A DNA stretch of 64,000 nt, taken from Bolinopsis microptera (Eukaryota; Ctenophora; Tentaculata; Lobata; Bolinopsidae). Location: the NCBI RefSeq assembly GCF_026151205.1, contig NC_087081.1:16108837-16172836 (forward strand). The letters run 5' to 3'. The notes below the pieces were generated by a model. That model worked only from the letters and a program-made list of their open reading frames with translations, made no database searches and had not been told where the DNA came from. Below, one piece after another: positions 20,733-35,700 of the stretch (the first letter of the stretch is position 1; each line of letters opens with the position of its first letter). Both the position numbers and the translations under genes were made by a program.

Positions 20733-23700
20733 GTACAGTTTTCTGCATGGTCATGCAGATTTTCTCAATTTACAATTCCAATATCTTTTAGCCATGAAAA
20801 TCGTTTCCTTATCATTGATGGATGGCTTTTAGACTAACAATTTGCTTTTAATCATAAAATATAATTTATTTAATTAAATGTATCCTTCAGGTGTTGAAGA
20901 TTCAGCCTAACAACAACGAAACAATGAAAATATTGGGCAGTCTGTACAGTCAAAGTGACGACAGTGACAAAAGAGATCAAGCAAAGATTCTCCTTCAAAA
21001 GGTTTAAAATAATTTAAATATTTAAACACTTAGTTTCCTGAATTTGGATTTTTTTAGTTTAGTTACTTTTGATGTGATTTAACGTTGGTCAACCAGCAAT
21101 CAGCATGAATTTGATAATTATGCTATAATTATGCTAATTATGATAAAATATAGTAGTAGTAAATCTTTCAAAGTACGAAATATCTCTTTAAAAGAGCATC
21201 CTAGGCACCTTATAGATATCAAAACGCATAAAAAAGAAAACAAAAAACATCAACCATCTTCTAACTTCTTCCACTCCTCCCTATCTAAAGCTAAAAATCT
21301 AAGGTCTTCGAAATCAGTCAAATTCTTAAGTCTAATATCAAGATTTCTACTAGTCAAGTCTTTTCTAATAACATCTAATAAGTTTAAACATGGTCTACCC
21401 CGTCTCCCTTCCATAAAAATATCAGAATTTATAGCAAATAACATAGAGGTGTATGCTGGTGAGTCTTCCTGTCCTCTTAAGATATGTCCTAACATTCTCC
21501 ATCGAAACTTATAGACTCTCACAGACAAGGGAGTGACATAACAACGAGCATAGAGTGCCTCATTAGAAATAACCCCAGTAGGCCATCTGATGTTGAGGAT
21601 TCTTCGGAGGTGTTTGCGATGAGCAATATCAAGTTCATTCAACGAAGCTAGTGGTGCAGCCCAGGAGTTGCAGTTGTAGAGTAGAATAGAGACTACTTGT
21701 GCCTCGTAGATTTTGATCTTCCTTTGGACTGAAATCTTGCTCTTCATCCAAACTTTCTGAAATTTACTAAAGGCAACATTACCAAGGAATATTCGATTCT
21801 TGATATCCTTAACAGTGCACATCAACGATCCTAAAGTTTTGTTAGAGCGCCACTCTTCATCACCTCTATACACTTTTCCAAACAATCACCTTGCGTTTAA
21901 CAGTGGGTTTAGGATCTGCTAAATAAAAATGGACAAATGATAAAATATATTTTTATTTAAATATTTAATAATTTAAAAGTAATAAATCCGTTCCTGATTA
22001 ACGTTGCCTGATTGTCTTTAACGCACATTTCATTCAGGTGACAACTCAATGTCCTGAAGATATTGAGGCATGGATTGAACTTGGCGGTATCCTACAAAAC
22101 AGTGACGTGACAGAAGCATTGAACGCTTACAACACTGCTGCCCAGATCATTAGGGATAACGTCCATGTAGATGTCCCTCCTGAGATACTCAATAATATTG
22201 CTTCTTGTTTGTTTCAGCTGGGAAAATATGAGGTAAGTTACTGTAAGCTTCTAATTAAAGAACTTATTATATAACTTTATTCAAATCAAAAATAGAACAT
22301 GAATGAACATCTTAAAGATCTGATAAGTAGCCAGAAAAAAATAAAAACTGATACACAAGCTATAACAACTTCTTCCATCCCGCTCTATCAGAGGCTAAAA
22401 GTCTTAAATTGTACAAATCGTCTGTATTTACAAATGGAATGTTCCTGCTACCTAAATCAAATTTAATAGTCTTAAGCAAGTTCGACTGGTGTCTACCTAC
22501 TCTACCCTTTTTAGTACTCTGACTCTCTACTGCAAAGTGTAATGCAAGCTGTGCAGGTGAGTTGTTATCACTGCGAAGGACATGTCCGAGCATCCTCCAT
22601 CGTGCACATATCATGCAACACGCTCACTGAGTGGAACCACTTCACATCTCTTGTAAAGGGTGTCGTTTTTGATTATATTAGGGTAAGTCATTCTGATGAT
22701 TTGCCTCAGATGCTTTCTGTGGCAAATATCCAGTTTACTCAGTAGCTGCTTTGAAGCTGCCCAGCAGCTACAATTATACATTAAGACGGAGACCACCTGG
22801 GCTTCGTAGATCTTAAGTCTGGTCTTAAGAGGTATGCGTTTACCTTGTTCCCAAACTTTCTTGTAGGTTTGGAAAGCAAGATTTGCCAGAATACATCGTC
22901 TTTTTATGTCCTCGTTGCTGCACAATTTGGAACCAAGTGAGATAGATGATCTCCAGGGCTCTCTTCCTCAAAGTGGCTCTCCTTTGTCATCAACTTCGTT
23001 CTTCTCGGCCAGATAGATATGTGTGAACTCTGTTTTTGATTCGTTGACAAAAAGATTCCACTCCTCCAATATCTCCTTGCATATTGGTAACATGGACTCC
23101 AAATTCTTTTTATCCACGTCTGTGAAGTCTGCGTCGTCTGCGTACTCCCACTCAAGAGGTAGCAGGTTTTCAGCAAACGGAGGGTTGGGTCTTAGATAAG
23201 ACATAAAGGCACGAAGGTGGTAAAGTGCGCCAGCCAAATACAGGGTGAAAAGGTTTCCAGACAAACTATCACCTTGGAACGCACCTATCGTGACAATGAA
23301 CTCCCCTGATACGGTAGACCTCACTTTAATCTTCAGTTTGGTACATGAGAGTAGGTACCTTACCAGTCGGATGTCGTCTTCACTACAACCAGCATCAGCA
23401 AGAAGTTCTAGCAAAACTGATCTCTTAATGGTGTCGAATGCAGATGACATATCAATACCCATTTTGTGTAGAGACCAGCGTTTCTCCTTTACAACTGAAA
23501 CTAGGATCCGTTGTGTCCAAACAATATTTGCACAGCTATGGCCAGGCTTGTAGGCATTTTGCCAAGGTCCAGTGTACTGAGAAACTTGTCTTTGAATGCG
23601 TCTAAGGACTATCATGGACAATATCTTCCTGGTGCCGTTTAAAAGACAAAGAGGGCGCAAACTTTTTAAAGGTCCACGTGGCTTACCAGGTTTTTGCAGT

Positions 23701-26700
23701 GGGGTAAGGAATCCTTCAGTGAATGAAGGTACATGTTCATGACGTTCAAAAGATTGATTGGTCAGTTGTGCAAATGTAGAATAGAAAATAGGTGGGGAGT
23801 GTTTAAGGAATTCGTTTGGTATACCATCAGGACCAACAGCCTTACCATTTCTTAGCTTTTTGGCAGCTTGTTCCACTTCAAAGGATGTTATGGGATTGTT
23901 TAGTGGCTGAGGACTGCCAACAAACGGCTCAAGTGGAGGTTCACTGTCTGGTCCTGTGTAGGGTTGCTCAAAATAGTTGCGTATAATGTCAGCTTTGTCA
24001 CTCTCATTATCTACCAGTTGATTCTTGTCATTAAAAACAGAGATGGAGTCTGATTTCTTGTTACCTGATAGTTGCCGGACAGCTTCAAACATTTTACGGC
24101 CGTCGTCTGTATTATTGATAGAGTCTGCAAGACTGTTTGCAACTTCTATTCTGAGAGTATTCAGTCGCTTCTTAATGTTATTTGAGAGTTTGTTAATTTT
24201 TGATCTCAAGTCTTTTCTGTCTCTGTATTCATTATTATTCAGAAGTTGTAGCAATCGTTTTCTTTCCTCTGACATTTCAACAACTTCACTATCAGAAGAG
24301 TGGTGTCTCTTTTGCTGTGGCTCGCGTAGACCCACAGTGGAGATGGCAGCAGTCTCAATACTTTTAAATAGTTTTCCGAACTGTTGACAAGTATCATTAG
24401 AAGAATAGTCAGGTTCAGATACAAGTTGGTTGATATTAACAGTAAGTGCAGATTTAAACTGTTGTTGCGCTGCAATGCTACCTACAAGAGTGGTTGTGTT
24501 GAATGCCTTCTGAGTAGTCCTCTTCTTCCTGTAGAAACTATAACGCAGGGAAAAATCTGCTTTTGCAACTACAAGCTTGTGGTCACTGCGGTGCTTAGTT
24601 CCCGCATATGACCTTGCATCAGTCAGTAGTGCTTTGCTCCTGGACTTGCAAAGTATATAGTCTATCTGTGACTACAGTTGGTGTTTAGTGTTTACCAAAA
24701 TATTTAAATTGTTCAACACATTATTGGTAAATAAGTAAAGCTTTACTCAATAAAGTAGAGTTTTGCAAAGTTTTGCTCAAGACAATCACTATCTACCTGT
24801 TTTCAAACAACTAAAAAACATTTCACCCTGGCAGGAGTGTCTGCAACACTACGAAACAGCACTGGATTACTGCAAGAGAGAGCTGCAGAATGACGAGGCT
24901 TACCTGAGCGCTATAACAGTCACTATAACTTACAACTTAGCCAGGCTCTACGAAGCCCTTCACGAGTTCGGAAAGGTTTGACTTTTTATTTAGTTGTTTC
25001 ACGGTGGTATTGTAGACATTTTAAGCGATTTTATATATAATTATATATAATATAATTATATAGGGAAAGCTAGCACTTGAAACTGAAAATATACCAGTCT
25101 TAGTGTAATTTGTTATCGACATCCATGTGGAGTGTGGGGCGTGGGGAACACGTGGGGAACACGTGGGGAGCACGTGGGGAGCACGTGGGGAACACGTGGG
25201 GAACACGTGGGGAGCTCGTGGGGAGCACGTGCTGTATATCTATACCCATCTGGCGGGCTAAATTAAATTAATTATTAAGTTAAATCAACACTATATAACT
25301 TAAACACCACCCCAGGCGGAGGATTTGTACAAGGCAGTGCTTAAAGAGCATCCCAACTACCTTGACTGTTACCTGAGGCTGGGATGTATAGCACGAGATA
25401 GGGAGCAGATATTTGAGGCTAGTAACTGGTTCAAAGATGCCCTTCAGATAAACCAGGTAAGTACTTTAGTAGCAGAGTGTTATACTGTTATAGTGCACAC
25501 TCAACTACACTCTGCTACTCTAGTAAAGGTGGTTATCTACTTTATATATCGTGGGGATGTAAATGAAGGGGACATAAGTTGAATTGTTACTGATAGCGAG
25601 ATAGAGTTCATAAAAGATCAGTAAATCCAAAGTGTCAAATTTTAAAAAGAGCTCCTGATGCGAATCTCCATTTCCTAGGATAACGCTGATGCTTGGACGT
25701 TGATCGGAAACCTCCACATTTCAAAACAAGAATGGGGCCCAGGCCAGAAGAAGTTTGAAAGGATTATTAAGACGACCAATGATAAAGATTCTTACTCTAT
25801 CCTCGCCATAGGTTAGTCACTTATCTGCAGATAAGTCAAATATGGGTATTTAACAGGGACGCTGATGTTACTTTCGAAGTTAGGTGCTTACTAAATAGTA
25901 AATGAATATTCATTTTACTACTATAGTAGTGTGCAAAAAGGGGGCTGGAATAGTAACTGTTCATGTTGAGTGTTATTGCATTAAGATAATAAGCCCTAAC
26001 CCTGAGGGTATACGTTAGTGTGAACTTGAGTGGTGTACCCAAATTACAATTCTGTGTTGTTCAGGTAATGTGTGGCTGCAGATGCTTTACCAGCCAACCC
26101 GGGACAGGGACAAGGAGCAAAAGTACCAGGAGCGGGCCCTGGCCTTCTTTAAACAGGTCAACTTACACTTTATCTTATAATTAATTAGCTAATTCATTAG
26201 TTAATTAATTTAATAATTCATTGATTAGTTTATTGATTTTATAATTGATTTGTTAATCGGTTTTAAAAGGATGTATGAAGTTTCCTGACATGTGGGCATA
26301 CATTGTAATTTATGTTGCCAAATTCCAAGAACTTTGGTACGTCCTGCAGAAGTTATAAAAAACGTAAAAAGAAATTTAAAAACTGAAACTGGTGCTGATA
26401 ATTACCCTTCTGTACAGGTGCTACGACAGGATCCAAGGAACATGTACGCGGCTAACGGTATTGGCTGTGTGCTTGCTGTCAAGGGACACATTCGGGAGGC
26501 GCGGGACGTCTTTGCACAGGTGCCATATCTCAAGAAATATTACTTTAGAAGCTCAGTAGCTCGGTATCCTAAGTTGACATGAATTGATCATTTTTCAGTC
26601 GGCGCGTTAAACTAAGCATGAAAATACAATTAATTATTATTATTAATTATTTAGGTACGAGAAGCTACAGCGGAAATGCCGGACGTGTGGATTAACCTGG

Positions 26701-29700
26701 CCCACATCTACATTGAACAGAAACAATACGTGTCTGCCATACAGGTTCTTATAGTCAATTTTAATGTTTAAGTTATATATAATAAATATAAAAGTCATAT
26801 TAAAGTTTATCTGGTCACGTTATCTCAGTTCTCATAGCGGTTCACTCTTAGCGGTAATAATATGTACAATTCATCTAACTGTTCACTCTCAGCGATAATA
26901 TTATGTAAAATTCATCAAACTGTTCATTCTCAGCGGTAATATGTACAATTCATCGAACTGTTCACTTTCAGCGGTAATAAACAATTCATCTAACTGTTCA
27001 CTTTCGTTTTTACACGATTAAAAGTTTATAAGCCTGAATTTAACAGTTGAATTAAACTACAATTTACAACTGCTTTCCATGTACAAGTAAAGCGCCTTTT
27101 CTCTCGAATCTATCTATTACTGGTGGTTAAGTGCCGGCTAGGTTCTCCGTGATTGTATGAAACCAGGTCACCGAAGAATAGAAAAAGAAGCTCGAAAGGC
27201 CTTAGACGAAGGAAGTGTCGTGGTACTAGTGGATGTGGGAGAAGAAATTCCACTTGAAGCAATAGCAGTGTTAAACAAAGGGCTAGGTTTTGTACCAACC
27301 CCAAAGGTTGACACGGAGGAGGCTCGTTTGGACATGCGCTTAACAATAAACAGAATCGTAACTGCCTCAACAAGAAGCCTCAACAGCTCACCTACAACAT
27401 CATGTGAGGACCTATCAACGCTTGATTTGGAACAGACCGCCCCAACTGGACTACCTCCACAACTATCAAGGAAGTATTACGGTAGAAAGCCCCCAAGTGA
27501 GGACCAATCCATCAATGAGATTACAAACACCATGGCAGCGGACTTAGATCAGCAACTCATTAGAGGACCTAAAACTAATCTACAGCCTAAAAACCTCAAC
27601 AAGATGGAGTCCCGTGGCCTCAAATGGTTAGAAAGAATGATCAAACATGAAAAACTTGCAATAGTTGCAGCTGACAAAGGTGGAGCCGTGTTACTAGTGG
27701 ACCCAGCTATGCTAAAGCGAAGAACACAGGAAAAGCTCGACAACCCCCTATTGTATAAAAAGCTCGCTAAAGACCCTACGCAAGACCTACACCAGGAACT
27801 ATTTGATTTATGGATCGAGGGAAAAAAGAAAAACTTTGTTACACCAAAAGAAGCTAAAGACATCATGGGTATTACCAACAATCTAAACATTGATGGTACA
27901 GTTACTAACAACAAGAGTACTTCTTCCCACTTCAAACCTGGTAAAGCTTATTTCTACCCCACCCTAAAGATCCACAAACTTCAAAAGGAAGACCTTAAAC
28001 CAGGAGTCGAACCCCCCTTCAGGCTCATCACGGCACTCCAGGATGGAATCACAAAACGCAGTGATGTTTTCCTCGCTAGCCAATACCTGAAGGATCTTGA
28101 AAAAGATTTCTGCTCTGACCTTTTGACTGATAGCACTGATGCCCTTCAATGGTTGGATTTCGTGGATAGTGAACATTCCCCAGTACAGAAGAAAGGCTTC
28201 AGATCATTTACCTACGACTTTAAGGCCCTCTATGATTCTCTAACACCACCCCTCGTCATAGAGGCCCTGAATTCCGCTATGTCATCATGCAGAGAAGATT
28301 GGTCTGAAGATTTCTGCAAATGGCTCACCAAATTGGTGGAATTGAGCCTTCGATCCTCTGCTGGGGTGTTCGATCAAAATTGGTTCATACAGCTCATCGG
28401 TATCCCTACGGGTGGATCACTATGTGTCCAAATCGCAAACATAGCAGTCTACTACCTAATGAACAAATGTGTTTATAGTAACCCAGAGCTCATGAATAAG
28501 ATCGTATCAGCCAGGCGTTACATTGACGACGGAGCAGGTTTGTTTGAGGGAACTACAGATGAGTTCAAAATTTGGATTGCAGATGTTAACAAAGCACTCC
28601 TCTCCCATGGCCTAATCATTGATGAATACCAAATAGAAGATCCTGGTAAATACGTATCTTTCCTTGACATAATGTTCACCTTCGATTCCTTAGGATCCCT
28701 CCAAACGGATTTGTTCATAAAACCAACAGACTCCCGTTCATATCTACATTTTAAAAGCTCCCACCCTAACCATATCTATTCCGGTATCGTGTACTCTCAA
28801 TGCCTTAGACTCAGAAGGATCATCAACTGCCAAGAACGCCTGGAAGGACATCTCAACAACCTCAAAAAAGCCTTCCTTGCCGCATGTTACCCTAGAAAAA
28901 TGATTGAGAACATCAGTAATAAGGTCCTCAACACAGCAAGATCACTGTCACGCAAAGTTCAGGCTCCGGATGACCAGACATCATTACATCTTCCAATCAG
29001 GGTCATATCTACTTATGGTAGTGATGATGATCTGGTGTCTGTGACTAAGAAGTATGAAGAACACCTCTCAAGAACGAGGAGTTTCAGTGAAAGTGACACT
29101 GCTGAAACATCCCAAGAGACCTCCTCAACATCCGCCATGCCTAGGAAGACAATTTTCAGTTACACAAAGAAAACAGGGCCAAGCCTAAAATCTCGCCTCG
29201 TCAAATTGAAAGAACTTGCTTTAGGAGCTCAACATGGCCCAACCAGCAAATGCAATGTGCCAAGATGCAAATGTTGTGAACTTGTCAAAGGCACCCGTGA
29301 ATTCAAAGTGAACGGCAAGAAGGTTAAAGCTTCCCCTGGAAACTGCCAGAGCTCAATGAAACTAATAAATCAATGAAACTAATAAATCAATGTTTTAGCT
29401 CATTTTACAAAGTCAAATATTTAAAACAATTAAAATTGTATAGTGCTCAATTTGTAAATGACTAGTTGATCTTTGCTATTGGAAGTTTGTCAAGGACTGG
29501 CAGCTAGCGGGGCAAGGAATGCACGGGCTTAGGGGCTTTTGTGCACACCAGAACACTAGCTCGGTAGATTTTTGGAAACTAGAAGGACTGAAAACTAAAA
29601 TTGTTTTTGATGGAGGCTGAGGCATGTTTTTGAGAGGGACGGTATAATAGCTTGTGGTAACAACTGGCCTTTACTTTAATAGGATGAAGTTTTAGTTTTA

Positions 29701-32700
29701 GGACAGGAAGAAGGCATTAAGAAGATTTGCTCTTTGTTTACAAGGCAGAATATAAGCAATGTTGGTTATAATATGTATCAATATCTAGATCTTCGTTTAT
29801 CAATTTTCACTAAATGGGTTTAAAAATTTTAATAGGGAGGGAAATTCATCAACTTTATTAAGTACCTATCAAAAATAAATCTTATATCAATGTAATATAT
29901 TAAAAATCATAATCCTAAGTCTAATAATAAATCTGTTAAAAACACTTTCTCACTACACTGCGCTCACACACGTTAGTAAGACAAAGGAAAATGCACACCC
30001 AGCTAATTTTCAATTTCAAGATAATCATTTTGGATGTGTGGACCCTAGGGTAGACTTAATGTCAAAATTTAGATTAGAGCATTCGAAATCTTTGTTTGTC
30101 CAATCAAGATCAGCATGGTTATGCTGGTTGACGAGCAGTGATTGCTTCATCCTAGACTTCAGGCAGGCCACACTTAGACAGTAGTCACGTATACCAAGCT
30201 TAGGCACAATTACGTTCCAAGTACGAGTCGTTCTGCTATTGAAGTTGTCAGGGGGGTCTGCTTGGCTTAGTATAAGGGTGGGTTTCCTACTTGAGCAGGT
30301 GAAATTTTCATGGAGGGAAATCGGAGCACGGAATTTCATGATTTTATAGAGCTCAAGGAAACAATGGTAAGTGTACAGGTTTTGGACGGCAAGTATTCCG
30401 TGTTCCTTGAACAAAGGTTTCGTGTGCTCTTTCAAGAAAAATTTTTTGTTCAGATTTTGGTTGCCAAACGGTCGAGCACGAGCACAGGTCTTAAATTTAT
30501 CTAGGTATGCCTCCCTGTCGCCAAACAGTACCCTGAGACAATATTTTTGTGCTTTGAATACAGAACTTATACGAGTTTTGGCTGCCCCACCCCAAACCGT
30601 GATACAATAGGAGAGGTGTGATTCAAATAGAGTGTAATACAACTGGCGGTGTAAGAAATCTGGGAGGGAGCAGCGTAGGCGGCAGAGAGTTGATGTTGCA
30701 TGGCTGAGAGAACGCCTAAGTGATTTTATATGTTCTTCCCAGGTTAGCTTTTCATCGATGACGACTCCCAGAAACTTAGCAGATGCAACTTGTTTTATTG
30801 GAAAGTTATCAATGGTTAGAGTATATTCAGAATTATTGTCAGTCTGGGAGGACGATGCTGGTTTAAAGTGAATGAAACAGCATTTAGACATGTTGACATG
30901 GAGTTTGTTTGCTCGCATGTAGGAATATAAACTAGCTAAAAGAGAATTACCACGCATGTATGCCTCCTTTTTAGATTTCCCAGTCACAAATACATTGGTG
31001 TCATCAGCGAAGGTGACAAATGATCCCAAACTGGAGCTGTTGGCGATATCATTAATATATAGGAGAAATAAGAGAGGTCCAAGAATCGAACCCTGAGGGA
31101 CTCCAAACTGTATTTTCAAGGCGTCAGATTTCTCACCAACAACTTCAGTATATTGTGATCTATTTGTTAAGTAACTTTTTATAAGATCATTTGCCACCCC
31201 ACGTATCCCATAGCCCTGTAATTTGACAAGTAATGTACCATGATCTATTGTATCAAAAGCTTTGCTAAGGTCTATGAATATGCCTAAGACATGATGCTTA
31301 AGTTTTAGAGATTCAGTTATAAGGTTTACTGAGTGATTAACTGCTACAGCATCAACAGCTACAACATCATTTATCTGTTCCAATGTAGTGTCTGTGGAAA
31401 GGCTTACGTCGGTCGCACAACTCGATCTCTACGGGTTAGGACTGGAGAACATAGGGTCAAATATTATAAACTTTTAAATGGTGATAAGGTAGATGAAACA
31501 AGTGATGAATATAGTTTGGGTTTACATTTGTTGGATCATGGTTTTAGACAAAGGGAAGATTTTAACAAAATTTTTAATGTGTCAATTATTGATAATTCTA
31601 GTCCTAAAACTTTGGATGTCCGTGAACATAAATATATTCAACTACTCAAGACTTTAAAACCTTTGGGAATTAACACTATAAATCCTTTTGGCCTTCCATT
31701 ACTCCTAACATCTTAATTTTAACTTTATAACCGTTTTAAGAGTGTTCAGATTTTTAAAGGAATTTTGGGTTTTACTAACTTTTTACAATTTCTAGGGCTT
31801 ATGTCACTGAAGATGACGCCTTGCAACATGTTTGACGATAGCCTGTAGATTGATAGTTTGATCTCAGTATTTACAACAATTCATCTAGTTTGATTGATTC
31901 AAAGGGAAACAAATTCCTCTGAAACCAGGTCACATGATGTGATGCTGGTTTCTGAGGGGCTTTATATAGATCTCACGGGTCAACTATTGTTCCCTGAACA
32001 CTTTGTGCGTGTAAAATGAAAAATATGAGATATGTTGCGAGTGTACTTGATAACTCACAGCTCTCAGGTAAGCAGCTATTGTACGAACATTGATTACTTT
32101 GACAAGCATGTTACTAGTTGATACAGTTAAAATTAGTACATTTTGTGGTGTATTTTTAGTGTCAGTATTCATTGTGAGACTTTGCGTAATGTCAGCTAAA
32201 AGTAGAAGACTTGAAGATATGTACTGTTTTTAGCTGGTAGATTGGAATATTATATAGTCTATATATATTATGAAAGGTGGTTCTTAGAGCTAATTTTACT
32301 AATTTTTAACTAATTTCACAACTAAAATTAAATACATTTATTGAGAATTATGTAATATATGTATGTGAGAAATTGTCATCAGTACAAACGGACTTTGTAA
32401 AGGTTAACAAATCCAATAACTCTATCGCTATTGGTTTTCCTGATTCAGAGGCAAGGCAAAATGCTACTCAGTTGATTGATGAAGATTCTTCAAAGGGATA
32501 TACTTTGCGTGAAGCAAAGAAGATGTATCCAAAGTTAACAATAGAGAACGTCCATAGGGACGATGCCTTCCGCAGACTTACAGCAGACGATGATGATAAA
32601 CTAAGAGATAAGTGCAGATCGCTACTGAAACCGTCCATCTTGGCCAAAAATGACGGAGTACGCAAGCTTGTGGATGCTGGTCACAAAGGGGGGGATGCAA

Positions 32701-35700
32701 CGTCAATTAATGTCAGTATTCCATAAAAACCCCAAACTGACATTGACATTAATTGACATTAATTGACATTAATTGACATTAATTGACATTAATTGACATT
32801 AATTGACATTAATTGACATTCATTTGTCTTGAAATTTGAGATTATCATTATTCGATAAATATTCAAGATATTCACGTCTATGTAAGTTAGACCGGTTCAA
32901 AAAAACAAAATGTCCTTGAATAATTATGAGTATGTTCTTATCTGTTGATCCTTAGGTTCAAAGACCACCAACAAAAATTTCAGCTTCAAACTCTTCCATC
33001 TTCGGTCCCCACCGGCCACGCCCATATTTTATTGGTTTCTTATACAGGTAAAATATCTAGAATCGGCTTTTTTAGTATGAAGGAGTAATGCTAGCTGTTT
33101 AAGATTCGTTATTCAAATATAAATGTCATGAAGGCATTTCGTTTAATGTGGGTTTTAAGTTCTGATGATGTTGAGAACTATGCCCTTGGATGGCCACGCC
33201 CATTTAAAGGATGAGGGGACCTTAGAAAAAGTTTTTTTCTCGTGCAAATCCTTTTATTACATTAATCGTATAAACCACTTTAGTGAAATCCGCAAAGTTG
33301 TATTTCATTCGCGCGCCGAGATATCCAGCCAAAACAATTTGAACCTGTGACGTCAATTATGTGAGTTGCTCTGATCCGCGCATATAGAAATACAGGTAAA
33401 ATGAGCGTGCGGGCCGACTAAATTACTAATTAAGAATAAATTAACAATTTACGATACTAACGAGCCTATAACCAATGGAGAGGAGACTTTTTATGACCGG
33501 TTGAAAAAAGAATTATCACCCTACGATAACCATGAGCCGAGATACACCTGGAATAAGATTGAAGTCACACAGAAAGGCATGTAAATTATGTATATTTATA
33601 GCTCCCAACGTAACACCTAGCAACTCCCTGTTTCGTACCACAGTTGATATATCAACATGTCATATCAACACAACACGGTCCTAATAAAAATGGACCGGGT
33701 AGGTATGAAATGCATTTCTTCATTCCAGTTGGACAAGCACCAAGCACCAAGCTTTTAAGTTCTAACTCACTATGTGACACTACTTCTAACGTAAGCAAGA
33801 TTTGCAACTATTACACCAAGCAATATTATACCAAGCATAGCAGACGAACACATCCACATTCGTTACGCTTTACACTCAAGTCACAGCAAACTAAAACGGT
33901 AAATTATAAATGAGTTTACAACTAAAGGCCGGTACACGCGCAGTGTCAAACCGCACGTGCGTACTCAGATAGGACTAGAGGCGCCAAGGGCCAGCTAGTA
34001 AAATGTCTTCTACTACATCATACATTCTTTTTAATTGTGTCCATATCGGGTTTCAAACAAGTCAAAACAAAATAGCAGTTTGTGGTTTAGTTAGCGGATG
34101 CTACTTATCTTAGCTATTTATAAATAGAAATACCTACTACAACTACAAGAAAGCCTTTCTGAGTTACATTTAACTATTATTATTAAAGAGAATTATTCGT
34201 AACTTAGACTAATTCAGTGCAACCAAAGATACCGCTCTCGCAAACGCCAAAGGTAACACGACGTAATTAAAACAGAACAGGACAAAATGTTGACACGAGC
34301 AAAGAGTGCGCGCGCACGTTGGTCTTAACACATAAGTGACGTCACAGCCCAAAATTGCTATCAGCCAATAGGAGCGCGGCGTGATATTGCACGAATTATC
34401 GATTTCACAGTCCGGCGTATTTTTTGATTCTACACACTTTCACAGGACTTAAACGCGAATATTTGGAAGTAAATTCTAAGGTCCCCTCATCCTTTAAGAA
34501 AATTAAATTTCGGAAAACCGTATTATTTTAGCTTTATTGTTTAATGATCTGAATTTTTTCACATTTCACATTTCCATATGTGATAGTAGTGAATAAATTG
34601 ATGATATAAACGTTCTAAAGTGCTAAAAATATGGTAGAACTACATAATCTCTGGTCGAAAAATATCGTGTCAATTAATGTCAGTATTCCAAAATTTTGCA
34701 AAACTGACATTGACATTAATTGACATTAATTGACATTAATTGACATTAATTCACATTAATTGACATTAATTGACATTAATTGACGTTGCATCCCCCGTCA
34801 CAAATTGGAGGTTGTGTACATGTCACGTTTTACTGAAAATAGCAAGTATTTCACATTTGCACTTAAAGTCTCTCCTGCTATCCGATCTTGCATCATGAAT
34901 GACCAAGGAAGAGCTCTTTATTTTGGAGATACCTGCCATCCTGTGTCCGATCGAGTTCATGTTGTTTCTTGTTACCATTGTCAAGGAATTGGTCACACTT
35001 CTACAAACTGTCCTACCAAGGTTGATGATCCAACTTGCTTCCGCTGCTCAGGAAACCACCTGTCTAAAGATTGCAATAACAAGTCCAAAAGTGAAGCAAA
35101 GTGCTGTGCCAGGTGCAAAAACTCGAAGAATCCCAGTGATAAAGCACAGCACAAGTCCCATAATGCAGCATCAATGAAGTGTCCAACCATTGCCAGAGAG
35201 ATACAGAGGCTAATGATGAATACAGAATATGACTCAAAAAACATGATGTGACACCAGGACACCATCACAGTCCACCCCATGCTCTGAAAATGGCAACCTT
35301 TAATGCAAGATCCATTTGCAACAAAACGGTATCTGTACTAGAGCTACTGAGAGAAGAGAACGTGGATATATGCTTCCTGACAGAGACTTGGCTGAGAGTT
35401 GATGATAAGGCCAAAATCGCTGAGGTGAAAGACCACAAATATGATATTATTAGTGCTCCAAGACGTGGGAGGGCCAGGGGTGGCGGTGTTGCCTTCATCT
35501 ATGACCCAAAGGTTGTCTCCCTGACAAGAAACAGTGTGAAGTTTAGTTCCTTTGAGGTTTTGGAAACTGTCTTCAGAGCAAAATCTCACTTGATCAGATT
35601 TTGTGTCCTTTATCGATCAACTCAAGTTTCTTCTCATAAGAAATATCAAGAAACCCGAAAAAAATTGTTTCTTGAACAGTTTTCTGATTACATGGATACC

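Noticed and set aside
32745-34796. CRISPR-like array of TTGACATTAA units
   Set aside because: No spacers; units are contiguous and lie at the two ends of a DNA transposon in a eukaryotic genome.
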